From positions 1 through 34,634 of the forward strand of contig CAIYVZ010000129.1 of assembly GCA_903929755.1 (NCBI GenBank): a stretch of DNA of 34,634 bases, written 5' to 3'. How positions within the stretch are numbered: the first letter of the stretch is position 1; every line of letters starts with the position of its first letter. The notes under the pieces are model-generated. The model did not search any database. It had not been told where the DNA came from and worked only from the letters and a program-made list of their open reading frames with translations. This stretch comes from an uncultured Acidobacteriia bacterium. GTDB taxonomy: Bacteria; Acidobacteriota; Terriglobia; Bryobacterales; Bryobacteraceae. Both the position numbers and the translations under genes were made by a program. This document shows, one piece after another, positions 1-7,767 of the stretch.

Positions 1-1
1 G

Positions 2-66
2 TTCCGATCTGATGCCGATCACCATTCCGATACTACATTCGTAAAGTGATCGGCATCAGATCGGAA
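2..66. repeat. 21-bp perfect inverted repeat, IS21-like end
   Basis: Bases 2-22 are the exact reverse complement of bases 46-66, with a 23-bp spacer. Read on the minus strand, the left arm starts at base 36 as TGTAGTATCGGAAT and runs leftward out of the window. A 5'-TG terminus followed by internal copies of a repeat is the usual architecture of IS21-family ends, so this may be the terminus of an element lying mostly to the left. The family assignment is inferred, because no transposase gene is inside the window. Confidence 0.5.
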
Positions 67-150
67 TGCTGATCGGCTTCATCTCGGAATCGTGATCGAC
101 ATCACTTCGGAATGCTGATCGACATGCCTCGGAATCCCCAGATGTCGGAA
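46..150. repeat. Tandem 22-23 bp repeat array with TCGGAAT core
   Basis: The core TCGGAAT recurs at 61, 84, 107 and 129, spaced 23, 23 and 22 bp, and TCGGAA appears again at 145. Each core is followed by a variant of TGATCGRC. The inverted copies at 2-7 and 24-30 belong to the same family. Regular spacing of about two helical turns suits a multi-site protein-binding array such as an IstA-type transposase binding region. The array ends immediately before the start of the 1102-residue open frame. Confidence 0.6.
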
Positions 151-152
151 GC

Positions 153-3100
153 GTGCTGCCTTGGCACAAACTTTTGGCAAACGTGCTGGTTGGAGCTACG
201 AGTGCCGATTGCCTCGATGCTGCTATAAAACAGGCGCTCAAGATATCGGAGCAGATGTGCAGGACCTATGATCGCCGAGACACGCGTACGCGGAATGAAG
301 TTGCCGGTATCTGGCTCGACATACTCATCAAGGCAAATCGAACCGATGAAAAGGCGCTGGCACAATTTCGCGATTGGATCAAGGCGCAGCCGCCTCTTTT
401 CTTCCCCACGACGACACGGCTTATCCGAGTGGCGTCACGAACTCAGGGACTTGAGCCTATTGCCAATGAGTACTCGCGCGTCCTCCTTGGACTCATACGG
501 GACGAGCGGGAGGACGCGGAAGAGAAAGCACGGTCCTACGTAGCCCTCGCTCGCGCGATCTTGCCAGTTGATCGGGGCGAGGCCAAGGAGTATTTTGACG
601 AGGCAGTTCGGGTCGCAAGCAGGATTGGGGATGAGAACCTGGCCCGCTGGAGCGCCATACTTAAACTGGCGGAAGCGGCGGTTAGACCCGGCGTGCCCCA
701 ACCGGAAGCCGCCTACATGCTGGCTCGGGCGGCTGAACTAACGTACTCGTATGGCGTAAGGGACAAGCATTTCGAATGGGAGAGAACCGTTGAAGCCATT
801 GTCTGCCTTTGTCCGGCGTCGTCGCTCGCGATTCTGAGTCGCTGGCGAGACCGGGGGTTTGGATGGGACAAAAGACTCCTCCCAATCGCGGTGAGGTTGC
901 TGGTGAAACGGGGGGATCTGAACGCGCGAGTGGCCCTCCCTTTGGCGGGAGTTCGTGCCGACTGGAATTCGGTCGAGTTGCTTCAGGCATGCCTGGCAGC
1001 ATGCACGACGAGAGCCGAAAAAGAAAACGCAGCGGCTTTTGCCTTCGGTTATTTTAGGCTTGACACCCATTCCAGCGATGTCTGGGAGAGTCTTGGGCGT
1101 CTTCTGAGAGAACATCTCTTGCCGACGAACGAGATAGACAAGGTACTTACCGCCGGTCAAGGCAAACCGAGGTCGCAACGCATCAACAGCACCCAAAGCA
1201 CAGCCCCTTGGAGGAACTCTCGGGACGGCGACGAGCGAGATTGGGAGGGAGTATTTGCCGGAATCGATTTGGGCTGCGCGACCGATCTTGCGCTCGCGTA
1301 CCAGCGCTTCAGAGAAACAGGCGTGCCGCATGGCAGCGATCTGTTTTTCCTCGAGACTTTCAGGCGCGTGACGCCAGGCCACGAGACTGAGTTCATCGCC
1401 GCAATTCGAGACACGCGCGATCTTGAGCCCTACTACTTCCGGAGGTTCGTGGAGAATTTTCCTGAGGACTGGAAGAACAAGCTGACAATCCAACGGGCTT
1501 TCAGAGATACCCTGCGGGTGTTTTGTGGTCGCTTCTGCCTTGAAATATCGAAAGGGCCGTACTACGAGACTTTCCCATTCGCGAAGGCATGCCACATGGC
1601 CAGAGTGAACGAGAGCGAATTGGTGGATTACATCCTTGGCCCACTGGGTGAAGTGACCGACTATTTTGAGCCGAAGCGCTTATTTTCTCTCGTTGACCTT
1701 CTTGCCGTAAAGCTCTCCGATTCCGATGCATTGGGGGGGCTGATGTTTGGCCTTGACCTGTTTGAGGGACTGCTTGAGGAGGCTGATGGAGACGGACCCT
1801 GGGACCTTGCCTTATCAGTCTCAGGTACCGCAGAACAGGGGCTTGCGGGGTATGTGTGGGCTGGGCTAGCCAGCCCACACGCCGGTCTCCGATGGGAGAT
1901 GGCGCATGTGGTGCGCGGGATGTGCACATTGCAACGAGACGACTTTCTGGGGCATATTGTTGCTCTCTCAAAGGAGTCGTCAGGAGGACCGTTTGCCGAC
2001 TCCCGGCTTCAGTTCTACTTACGGCATGCCAAGCAGTGGCTATTGATCGCGTTGGCCCGGGCTGCGAACGATAGCCCCGAGGCACTAGTCCGGCACGCTT
2101 CATTTTTATTCGACTTGGCACTAAAGGGTGAACCACACGTGATGATAAGGGGGCTCGCCGCAAAAGCTTCGCTTGAACTGTTTGATCGCGGCTTGCTGGA
2201 TGCGCAGCCAGAGCTGCAGGCGGGCCTCAAGGCTGTGAATCTCTCACCCTTACCAGTTGTCACATCGAAATCCTACAACCGGTCCCGGCATGGACGAGCA
2301 AACACAGATGATCGCGATGAGGGTGACCCTTTTCATTTCGGCATGGATGTCGACTCACTCCTATTCGGGTCACTTGGCGAATGCTTTGGGGCCTGCGAGT
2401 CGGAAGTCGAAGGCCTGGCCCGGCAGGTTGTCAAGAAAGACTGGGGCTATGAAGGTAAGAATGGCTGGGAACATGATCAGCGCCGAATCCGGGGAATCTT
2501 TCGCGAGGGCCAAACCTATGCCAACAAGTCTTACCCTTCAACCGATGATCTTGGGTTTTATTTCGCCTATCACTCGACGATGATTGTCGCCGGCAGGATG
2601 TTGGCGACTCGCGCCCTGCACAATGATCCAGACTGGCCCCGGGACGAATTTGCACACTGGATGTGTAATCACGGAATATCGAGATCTGACGGCTATTGGC
2701 TCGCGGACCGGCGCGATCCGGCGCCCTTGCACTGGCCAGCCTGGAAGTCCGAAAAAGAAGGAGATCACTGGCCGTGGTCAATTGCCAGGAGTGATTTCGA
2801 CAAGGTCCTGATTCAGCCTGATGGCCGTCTTAATCTGTGGGGCAGATGGAATACCGTAGAGGGCCGCAGAAATGAGTCGGTTTCAATTCGCAGTGCACTG
2901 GTAGAACCTCGCCGATCTGAGGCGTTAATGCGAGCGCTGCAGACGACTGATCCATTTCGATACTGCCTGCCAGAAGCGGATTCCGATGATGCACAAATAG
3001 AGTGCGGCGAGTTCAGGTTAAAGGGGTGGATTACCCATCCATATCGAGAGCCAGGGCTGGATCGGTTTGACCCGTGGGCAGGAGACATTCGCTATCCAGC

Positions 3101-3461
3101 CATGTCACCTTCGGGGTTCGTCAAGGACCTGCTGGACCTCCGGTCCGACCGCGAGGGGCGATTGTGGCGCCCGGCGGCTGATGCATCTGGACAGTCGTCA
3201 CTTCGAGTGGAGACCTGGGGGGATGCCGTCGTCGACCGCGAGCGGGAAGACCGTCGCGAAAAAGGAAGTCGCCTTCATGTGTCGCGAGAGTTCCTGCGAG
3301 AGTTCTTGCCCAAGGCCTGCATGGACCTGATCATTACCGTTGAACTGGATCGTGATTTGATCCGCTCGTATTATGGAGACACTACAAATGGAACCGGATA
3401 CATGCCGCCGAGCACCAGAGTCTTCCTTGCAAGAATTGACGGCAGCCTCATCACAGTCTGA
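153..3461 (+). CDS. Large helical-repeat protein, probably N-terminally truncated; possible STAND/AVAST C-terminal sensor part
   Basis: This is an open frame of 1102 residues starting at a GTG. The frame stays open upstream to a TGA at 93-95, inside the repeat array, and no good ribosome-binding site is visible, so the native 5' end may be lost. Roughly residues 100-330 are amphipathic helical pairs of TPR type. The rest is alpha-rich, with a conserved-looking Trp/His/Asp-rich block near residues 800-920 and an acidic and aromatic C-terminus. No Walker A motif, protease or nuclease motif is visible. Size, helical repeats and the overlapping small downstream gene recall the C-terminal sensor region of large STAND NTPases of antiphage systems, perhaps AVAST type 1. 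That is recognition by feel, not a computed match. It could instead be a complete protein of unknown role. Confidence 0.65.
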   Translation: MLPWHKLLANVLVGATSADCLDAAIKQALKISEQMCRTYDRRDTRTRNEVAGIWLDILIKANRTDEKALAQFRDWIKAQPPLFFPTTTRLIRVASRTQGLEPIANEYSRVLLGLIRDEREDAEEKARSYVALARAILPVDRGEAKEYFDEAVRVASRIGDENLARWSAILKLAEAAVRPGVPQPEAAYMLARAAELTYSYGVRDKHFEWERTVEAIVCLCPASSLAILSRWRDRGFGWDKRLLPIAVRLLVKRGDLNARVALPLAGVRADWNSVELLQACLAACTTRAEKENAAAFAFGYFRLDTHSSDVWESLGRLLREHLLPTNEIDKVLTAGQGKPRSQRINSTQSTAPWRNSRDGDERDWEGVFAGIDLGCATDLALAYQRFRETGVPHGSDLFFLETFRRVTPGHETEFIAAIRDTRDLEPYYFRRFVENFPEDWKNKLTIQRAFRDTLRVFCGRFCLEISKGPYYETFPFAKACHMARVNESELVDYILGPLGEVTDYFEPKRLFSLVDLLAVKLSDSDALGGLMFGLDLFEGLLEEADGDGPWDLALSVSGTAEQGLAGYVWAGLASPHAGLRWEMAHVVRGMCTLQRDDFLGHIVALSKESSGGPFADSRLQFYLRHAKQWLLIALARAANDSPEALVRHASFLFDLALKGEPHVMIRGLAAKASLELFDRGLLDAQPELQAGLKAVNLSPLPVVTSKSYNRSRHGRANTDDRDEGDPFHFGMDVDSLLFGSLGECFGACESEVEGLARQVVKKDWGYEGKNGWEHDQRRIRGIFREGQTYANKSYPSTDDLGFYFAYHSTMIVAGRMLATRALHNDPDWPRDEFAHWMCNHGISRSDGYWLADRRDPAPLHWPAWKSEKEGDHWPWSIARSDFDKVLIQPDGRLNLWGRWNTVEGRRNESVSIRSALVEPRRSEALMRALQTTDPFRYCLPEADSDDAQIECGEFRLKGWITHPYREPGLDRFDPWAGDIRYPAMSPSGFVKDLLDLRSDREGRLWRPAADASGQSSLRVETWGDAVVDREREDRREKGSRLHVSREFLREFLPKACMDLIITVELDRDLIRSYYGDTTNGTGYMPPSTRVFLARIDGSLITV

Positions 3462-4113
3462 TTCAATTCTCAGGCTTGGGGAGAAGATCGTGAGCGAGCT
3501 TGAGGCTCTACATCCGGTTGACACGCTTGCCAACTGGATGGCGCACTATGTCGCCGAACTGATTCAGGGCACCGTGGACTCGACTGACGAGGATCGGGAC
3601 GTCAAGCTCAAGGCCTGTTCGGATGCGATCCTCACTCTTTGGGAACATCGTCACCAGTTGCCTCATGGGTCACGACCATTTGAGGATCTCCAACCGATCT
3701 TCGAGACGCTGCGAGGCCTCGATCCCGAAAATAGCGCAATGCGGTATTTCCGCGCTGCGCGGCTCGGTGCGCAGAACGACGATGAAATCGGAGAGGGAGC
3801 GAAGTGGCTCCAGATTGCGAATAGTGTTGAGGCGACGGCCAAAGTCCTGATCAGCTACTGTTTGGCGCGCGCGTCGGAAACGGCGTTGAACAAGACGAAA
3901 GATTGGGTCACTTTGGCGGAAAAGGCGGGTGTCGGAGGCGGACTAGATTCGCTGGTGGTACGAATTTTGATTGGGGAACGCGCGCTCACTGAGGAACGTT
4001 CGAAGGAAGATGAGGACCGAAGGCGGATCTGTGATCGACTTGAACGCCTGAAGCTATTCAGGCAGTTGGCCGAGGGGATGGAGTCCGAGTTAAGGGCTCA
4101 ATTGGTGGATTAG
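3373..4113 (+). CDS. Small all-alpha partner protein, possibly Avs1c-like
   Basis: The gene encodes 246 residues and begins inside the last 89 bp of the preceding gene in another frame, which indicates translational coupling and joint function. The N-terminal part holds LGEKIVSELEALHPVDTLAN, then a Trp-Met-Ala-His-Tyr helix and a Leu-Pro-x-Gly-x-Arg-Pro-Phe-Glu motif. The remainder is predicted helical with a charged C-terminal helix. This motif set resembles small proteins encoded beside large defence ATPases, possibly Avs1c, but I cannot verify that. No enzyme motif or signal peptide is visible. The start is uncertain: GTG at 3490 has a GGGGAG six bases upstream, but the longer form keeps residues that look conserved. 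Confidence 0.7.
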   Translation: METLQMEPDTCRRAPESSLQELTAASSQSDSILRLGEKIVSELEALHPVDTLANWMAHYVAELIQGTVDSTDEDRDVKLKACSDAILTLWEHRHQLPHGSRPFEDLQPIFETLRGLDPENSAMRYFRAARLGAQNDDEIGEGAKWLQIANSVEATAKVLISYCLARASETALNKTKDWVTLAEKAGVGGGLDSLVVRILIGERALTEERSKEDEDRRRICDRLERLKLFRQLAEGMESELRAQLVD

Positions 4114-4274
4114 ACCGTCCCTGCTGTTAATGATCGTCAGCTCCCCCTTTCACAGGGCGGCAGTCATCTAACGTCTGTTGCGCCGGACCTCGCTATTTCG
4201 AACGAATTTTCGACGCGAGTCGCGCGTGCCGTAACTCGGTGGCCGGTGAATACGCCCAGCCGCTTGAGCATCGC

Positions 4275-5633
4275 CTAGATGGCGTCGGAGATGGAGGGTA
4301 GCGGAAAGTCGGTGGCTACCAGAGAGGGGGCCATCATCATGCCTCCTTCCAGGCCTCTGACTCTTAGGGCGGGGCCTAGTTTCTTTGTGTTCTTGAGCAG
4401 GCGAACCGGGCTTTCTAAAAAACGGAAGTTCATTACTGGTTGCGTGATCTTGCCGTTTTCAATCAGGAACGTGCCGTCCCTCGTCAGGCCGGTTTGCTGG
4501 AGGGTTTGCGGGTTTACGTTTCTGATGTACCAGAGGTGAGTTATTAAGACTCCTCGTTCGACTCCGGCGATTAGTTGCTCTAAAGAGTCGGTGCCGCCAT
4601 CTAAGGTCAGACTACCCCCTCCTCCGAAGCCTCCTCCTAGGCGGCCGCCTCCGCCTCCGTTCGCTTCTTTGCCGGTTTTGGTGGCCCAGTAGCGGTCGTA
4701 GGCTAAGTTTGCGACAACCCCTTTGTCGATCCAGGTTACTGCTTTGGCCGGAAGTAAGTCGCCGGTCCAGGGGGAGGAGGGTTGTTTTCTGTCGAAGGGG
4801 TCGGAGCGGAGTGTGATGAAGTCGGGAAAGATTTTTTCCCGCAGGAGCGTTCCGCCACCCTTCTTACTCAGAAAGGTTCGGCCTTCTTCGGTATTTCTGG
4901 CAGAGAAGCCGCCCTGGATCAGGCGCACTAAGTCGGCGGCGGCGGTGGCTTCGAGAACCACGGTGTAGTTGCCGGGATCAAGCCTGATGGGGTTCTTCCA
5001 GCGGAGGCATTTTTCTATGGCGACTGCGGCCAGTTTCGCACTGTCGATTTCGCTGAGTCTTAGTGACGGCTGGCCCGCCCAGCCGGAGCTGGAGCCGTCG
5101 GCCATGCGGATAGTGGTGGTTAACTGCGAGTCGGCAGATTCCTGAAAGCCGAAGAGGCCGGTCTTATTGGCTACGACTTGTGCCCGGCGGGAACGTTCGA
5201 TGAGACCGGCGGCGACGAGTTTCGCTTTGAGGGCGGCCTCAATGATGGTCTTGACGTGCGGGATCATCTCGGGCGCTTTTGCCTTCGCGGTGGCGGGGTC
5301 CAGGTCGTTGATGGTTGGGTAGTGCTGGGGGCCGAGGGCGGGCAGGCGTTCGGAGTTGGGTGGGGCTAACGCTGCGAGTTCTTCGGCCTTCTTTACAGCT
5401 TCTTTGAGGGAGGCGTCGTCGAAATCGTTAGCCGCGTAGCTTCCGGTTTTGCCGTCTCTGGTGACCGCGATGGACACGGACTGGCGCAGGTTGAGCGACG
5501 CCGTAGTGATCCCGTTATTGGCGAAGCGTGTGTACGCCTGTTCAATGGTGGAGACGGACACCTGGCACTCGGGGAAAGTGGAGAGCGCGAGGACCTTCTG
5601 AGAAAGTTTCTGAGCTTCTTCTCTGGTCAGCAT
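4275..5633 (-). CDS. pmbA: TldE/PmbA-like metalloprotease-family subunit
   Basis: This 452-residue protein has the usual TldE length and lacks a signal peptide. It belongs to the TldD/TldE family, whose heterodimer is a metallopeptidase that degrades unfolded peptides and matures some modified peptides. TldE is the non-catalytic partner and lacks HExxxH, as here. The C-terminal half shows family features: GVLITHLWYIRNVNPQT, then a Leu-Thr-Arg-Asp-Gly-Thr-Phe segment and FRFLESP near the end. A glycine-rich stretch of about 20 residues (encoded near 4612-4670) is inserted before the conserved region and is absent from textbook TldE. It is the second gene of the pair: the start follows the tldD stop by only 5 bp, so both are read from one transcript. 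Confidence 0.88.
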   Translation of the reverse strand: MLTREEAQKLSQKVLALSTFPECQVSVSTIEQAYTRFANNGITTASLNLRQSVSIAVTRDGKTGSYAANDFDDASLKEAVKKAEELAALAPPNSERLPALGPQHYPTINDLDPATAKAKAPEMIPHVKTIIEAALKAKLVAAGLIERSRRAQVVANKTGLFGFQESADSQLTTTIRMADGSSSGWAGQPSLRLSEIDSAKLAAVAIEKCLRWKNPIRLDPGNYTVVLEATAAADLVRLIQGGFSARNTEEGRTFLSKKGGGTLLREKIFPDFITLRSDPFDRKQPSSPWTGDLLPAKAVTWIDKGVVANLAYDRYWATKTGKEANGGGGGRLGGGFGGGGSLTLDGGTDSLEQLIAGVERGVLITHLWYIRNVNPQTLQQTGLTRDGTFLIENGKITQPVMNFRFLESPVRLLKNTKKLGPALRVRGLEGGMMMAPSLVATDFPLPSISDAI

Positions 5634-5638
5634 GTGGG

Positions 5639-7219
5639 TTAGTCAGTCACCAAAACGTTGATATTGCGGAAGCGCGTCGGGGAGCATCCGTGGCTGATGG
5701 AGTTGATTTGCGTTGGCTCACCTTTGGCATCACCGGTGGTTCCGTACTGACGCCAGTAGGCGGGTCCGGCGGTGCCGTCGCAGGCCTGCCAGAAGTCCGG
5801 GGTGCGGGCCTGGTAGGCGACGCGGGAGATCATGCCGCGTTTCTTTCCGCCTTTGATTTCCCAGAACGCATCGCCGCCGAACTGGAAGTTATAGCGCTGC
5901 TGATCGATGGAGTAAGAGCCGCGGCCGTCGATGAGGACGCCGTCTTCGATGCCGCCGATGAGGTCGTCGAGCGAGGTTTCAGCGGGGCCGGGTTTGAGCC
6001 ACACGTTAGGCATGCGCTGGAAGGGGACGGTGGCCCAGGAGTCGGCCTGGCTGCAGCCGTGCGATTCTTTATCGCCGACGAGGTGGGCCTGTTCGCGGGT
6101 GGTCTGAAAGTTGCGGAAGATGCCTTTGTCGATGATGGTGAAGGAGCTGGATTTAACGCCATCATCGTCGTAGCCGACGGTGCCAAGGGCGCGGGGGGAG
6201 GTGCGGTCGCCGATGACGGTGATGTGGTCGCTGGCGATGCGCTTGCCGATGGTGGCGGGGGTGATGTAGCTGGTGCCGGCGTAGTTGGCTTCGTAGCCGA
6301 GGGCGCGGTCGAGTTCGGTTGGGTGAGCAACGGACTCATGGAGCGTAAGCATCAGGTGATTGGGCATAAGGATGAGGTCCTTCTTGCCTTCTTTGACGGG
6401 GGGGGCGGCGAGGTGCTCCAGGACCTCTTCGCGGATGCGCCGGGCGTTCTCGCCGAAGTTCATTTCGGGCACGTATTCCCAGCCAGCGGCGGCCTGGGTA
6501 GGGACGTAGCTGCGGCTGCGCGAGATGCCTGCCTGGCGATCGATGGCGGTGGCGTCGAGGTTGCCGTAGATCTGGAGAATCAGTTGCTGGATGGAGGAGC
6601 CTTCGGTGGAGGCGAAGTACTTGTCTTCGCTGCGGAGGCTGAGAGTGGCTGAGGAACCGAAGACGCGCTGGTTTTTCTTGATCTCTTCGGAGGAGGTGCG
6701 GAGGAGTTCCAGCTTCTCTTGAATGGAGACGGCGAAGGGATCTTTTTCGTGCGGCGTTTCCCAGCGGTCACGGTAGGCCTTGACGGGGGCCAGTTGGATG
6801 GGCTTGGGCTGAATGGTGGCGTTGGCTTTGGCGATGATGGCGGCTTCACCGGTGACGCGCGCGATTTCCTCTTTAGTGACGAGGGGGGATGACGCAAAGC
6901 CCCATGCTCCGTTGACGATGACGCGGACACCGAAGCCGAAGGTTGAGTCCTCAGCGACGGTGGGGACGGCGAGCGTTTTACTCGTTCCACGTTCAGCGGA
7001 GAGCCGCATGCCGAGGCGCTGGTCTCGCAGTCGGACGATGCGGATATCGCAGTAAGTTGCCTTGTATTTTTTAGATTCTGCCAGCGCAATGGCGCCGAGT
7101 GTTTCGAGATCTGCCGAAGGGGTTTTGGAATCCTTCGGTGCGGCAAAGAGGTCGGCAGCGAGTGCGGCTGCGGACGCGCCAAGTACGGAAGCGCCAAGAA
7201 AATGCCTTCGCGTGAGCAT
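5639..7219 (-). CDS. tldD: TldD-like metallopeptidase with Tat signal
   Basis: The start at 7219 (526 residues) is chosen because it opens with MLTRRHFLGASVLGAS, a twin-arginine signal; an upstream Met would bury that signal. The zinc-binding helix HESVAH (His294, Glu295, His299) matches the HExxxH of catalytic TldD, though the family more often shows HEAxGH. A Cys in the C-terminal region (FWQACDG) is a candidate third ligand. The known role of the family is peptidase activity with TldE, which is encoded 5 bp downstream. Known TldD from Escherichia coli is cytoplasmic; the Tat signal implies export of the folded protein here. The gene is transcribed away from the molybdenum hydroxylase genes across a 71-bp gap. 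Confidence 0.9.
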   Translation of the reverse strand: MLTRRHFLGASVLGASAAALAADLFAAPKDSKTPSADLETLGAIALAESKKYKATYCDIRIVRLRDQRLGMRLSAERGTSKTLAVPTVAEDSTFGFGVRVIVNGAWGFASSPLVTKEEIARVTGEAAIIAKANATIQPKPIQLAPVKAYRDRWETPHEKDPFAVSIQEKLELLRTSSEEIKKNQRVFGSSATLSLRSEDKYFASTEGSSIQQLILQIYGNLDATAIDRQAGISRSRSYVPTQAAAGWEYVPEMNFGENARRIREEVLEHLAAPPVKEGKKDLILMPNHLMLTLHESVAHPTELDRALGYEANYAGTSYITPATIGKRIASDHITVIGDRTSPRALGTVGYDDDGVKSSSFTIIDKGIFRNFQTTREQAHLVGDKESHGCSQADSWATVPFQRMPNVWLKPGPAETSLDDLIGGIEDGVLIDGRGSYSIDQQRYNFQFGGDAFWEIKGGKKRGMISRVAYQARTPDFWQACDGTAGPAYWRQYGTTGDAKGEPTQINSISHGCSPTRFRNINVLVTD

Positions 7220-7290
7220 ATGGCGTATTGTAGCCTGCCGGAAGGTAAACTCGATGCTTGCGATGCAGGCTGAAGTAAGGAGTGCAACCA
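7220..7290. promoter_or_regulatory. Divergent intergenic region
   Basis: These 71 bases separate tldD (minus) from the 2Fe-2S subunit gene (plus), so both promoters must lie here or overlap the genes. AAGGAG at 7277-7282 is a good Shine-Dalgarno site eight bases before GTG 7291. No convincing paired -35/-10 elements were seen. Confidence 0.5.
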
Positions 7291-7767
7291 GTGAGTAAGT
7301 TCGACCTGAAGGTGAACGGCAAGTCCCATACGGTGGACGTGGAGCCATTGACGCCGCTGCTTTATGTTCTGCGCAACGACCTGGACCTGCATGGTCCGAA
7401 GTTTGGTTGCGGCCTGGGGCAGTGCGGGGCGTGTACGGTGATTATCAACGGCGTGGCCGTTCGCTCGTGCATTACTCCGGTATCTTCTCTGGCGAGCGGG
7501 GGCGTGAAGAGCGAGATCACCACGCTGGAAGGCCTCTCGCAGAACGGCAACCTGCACCCGTTGCAGCAGGCGTGGATCGACGAGCAGGTTCCTCAGTGCG
7601 GCTTCTGCCAGAACGGCCAGATTATGACTGCGAAGGCCATGCTGGACAAGACTCCGCATCCGACCGACGCGCAAATCCGTCAGACCATGAATGGAGTGTT
7701 GTGCCGCTGCATGAGTTACAACCGGGTGCAGATGGCGATCAAGCGAGCGGCGAAGGTGACGGCATGA
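7291..7767 (+). CDS. 2Fe-2S subunit of a molybdenum hydroxylase (IorA/xanthine dehydrogenase small-subunit type)
   Basis: The 158-residue protein is the electron-transfer subunit of a xanthine oxidase-family enzyme. The N-terminal plant-type ferredoxin domain carries Cys40, Cys45, Cys48 and Cys60. The second all-helical 2Fe-2S domain carries Cys103, Cys106, Cys138 and Cys140 (QCGFCQNGQ and LCRCMSYNRV). It passes electrons from the molybdenum centre to an acceptor. GTG 7291 is preferred over GTG 7282 because the AAGGAG site lies just upstream of the former and overlaps the latter. No signal peptide is present. Its TGA overlaps the ATG of the large subunit (ATGA), a translationally coupled pair. 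The FAD subunit of NAD-linked members is absent, as in isoquinoline 1-oxidoreductase and similar cytochrome-linked enzymes. Confidence 0.93.
   Translation: MSKFDLKVNGKSHTVDVEPLTPLLYVLRNDLDLHGPKFGCGLGQCGACTVIINGVAVRSCITPVSSLASGGVKSEITTLEGLSQNGNLHPLQQAWIDEQVPQCGFCQNGQIMTAKAMLDKTPHPTDAQIRQTMNGVLCRCMSYNRVQMAIKRAAKVTA

Noticed and set aside
1-150. CRISPR array
   Set aside because: The repeat unit is continuous without unique spacers, copies occur in both orientations, and no cas gene is nearby.
5528-6652. 374-codon plus-strand open frame opposite tldD and tldE
   Set aside because: It overlaps two genes with clear family motifs, is very Gly/Ala/Val/Asp-rich, and is the expected antisense shadow of GC-rich coding DNA.
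7407-7763. Upstream extension of the molybdenum-binding subunit frame
   Set aside because: It lies entirely within the 2Fe-2S subunit gene in another frame; the Tat signal and ATGA overlap fix the start at 7764.
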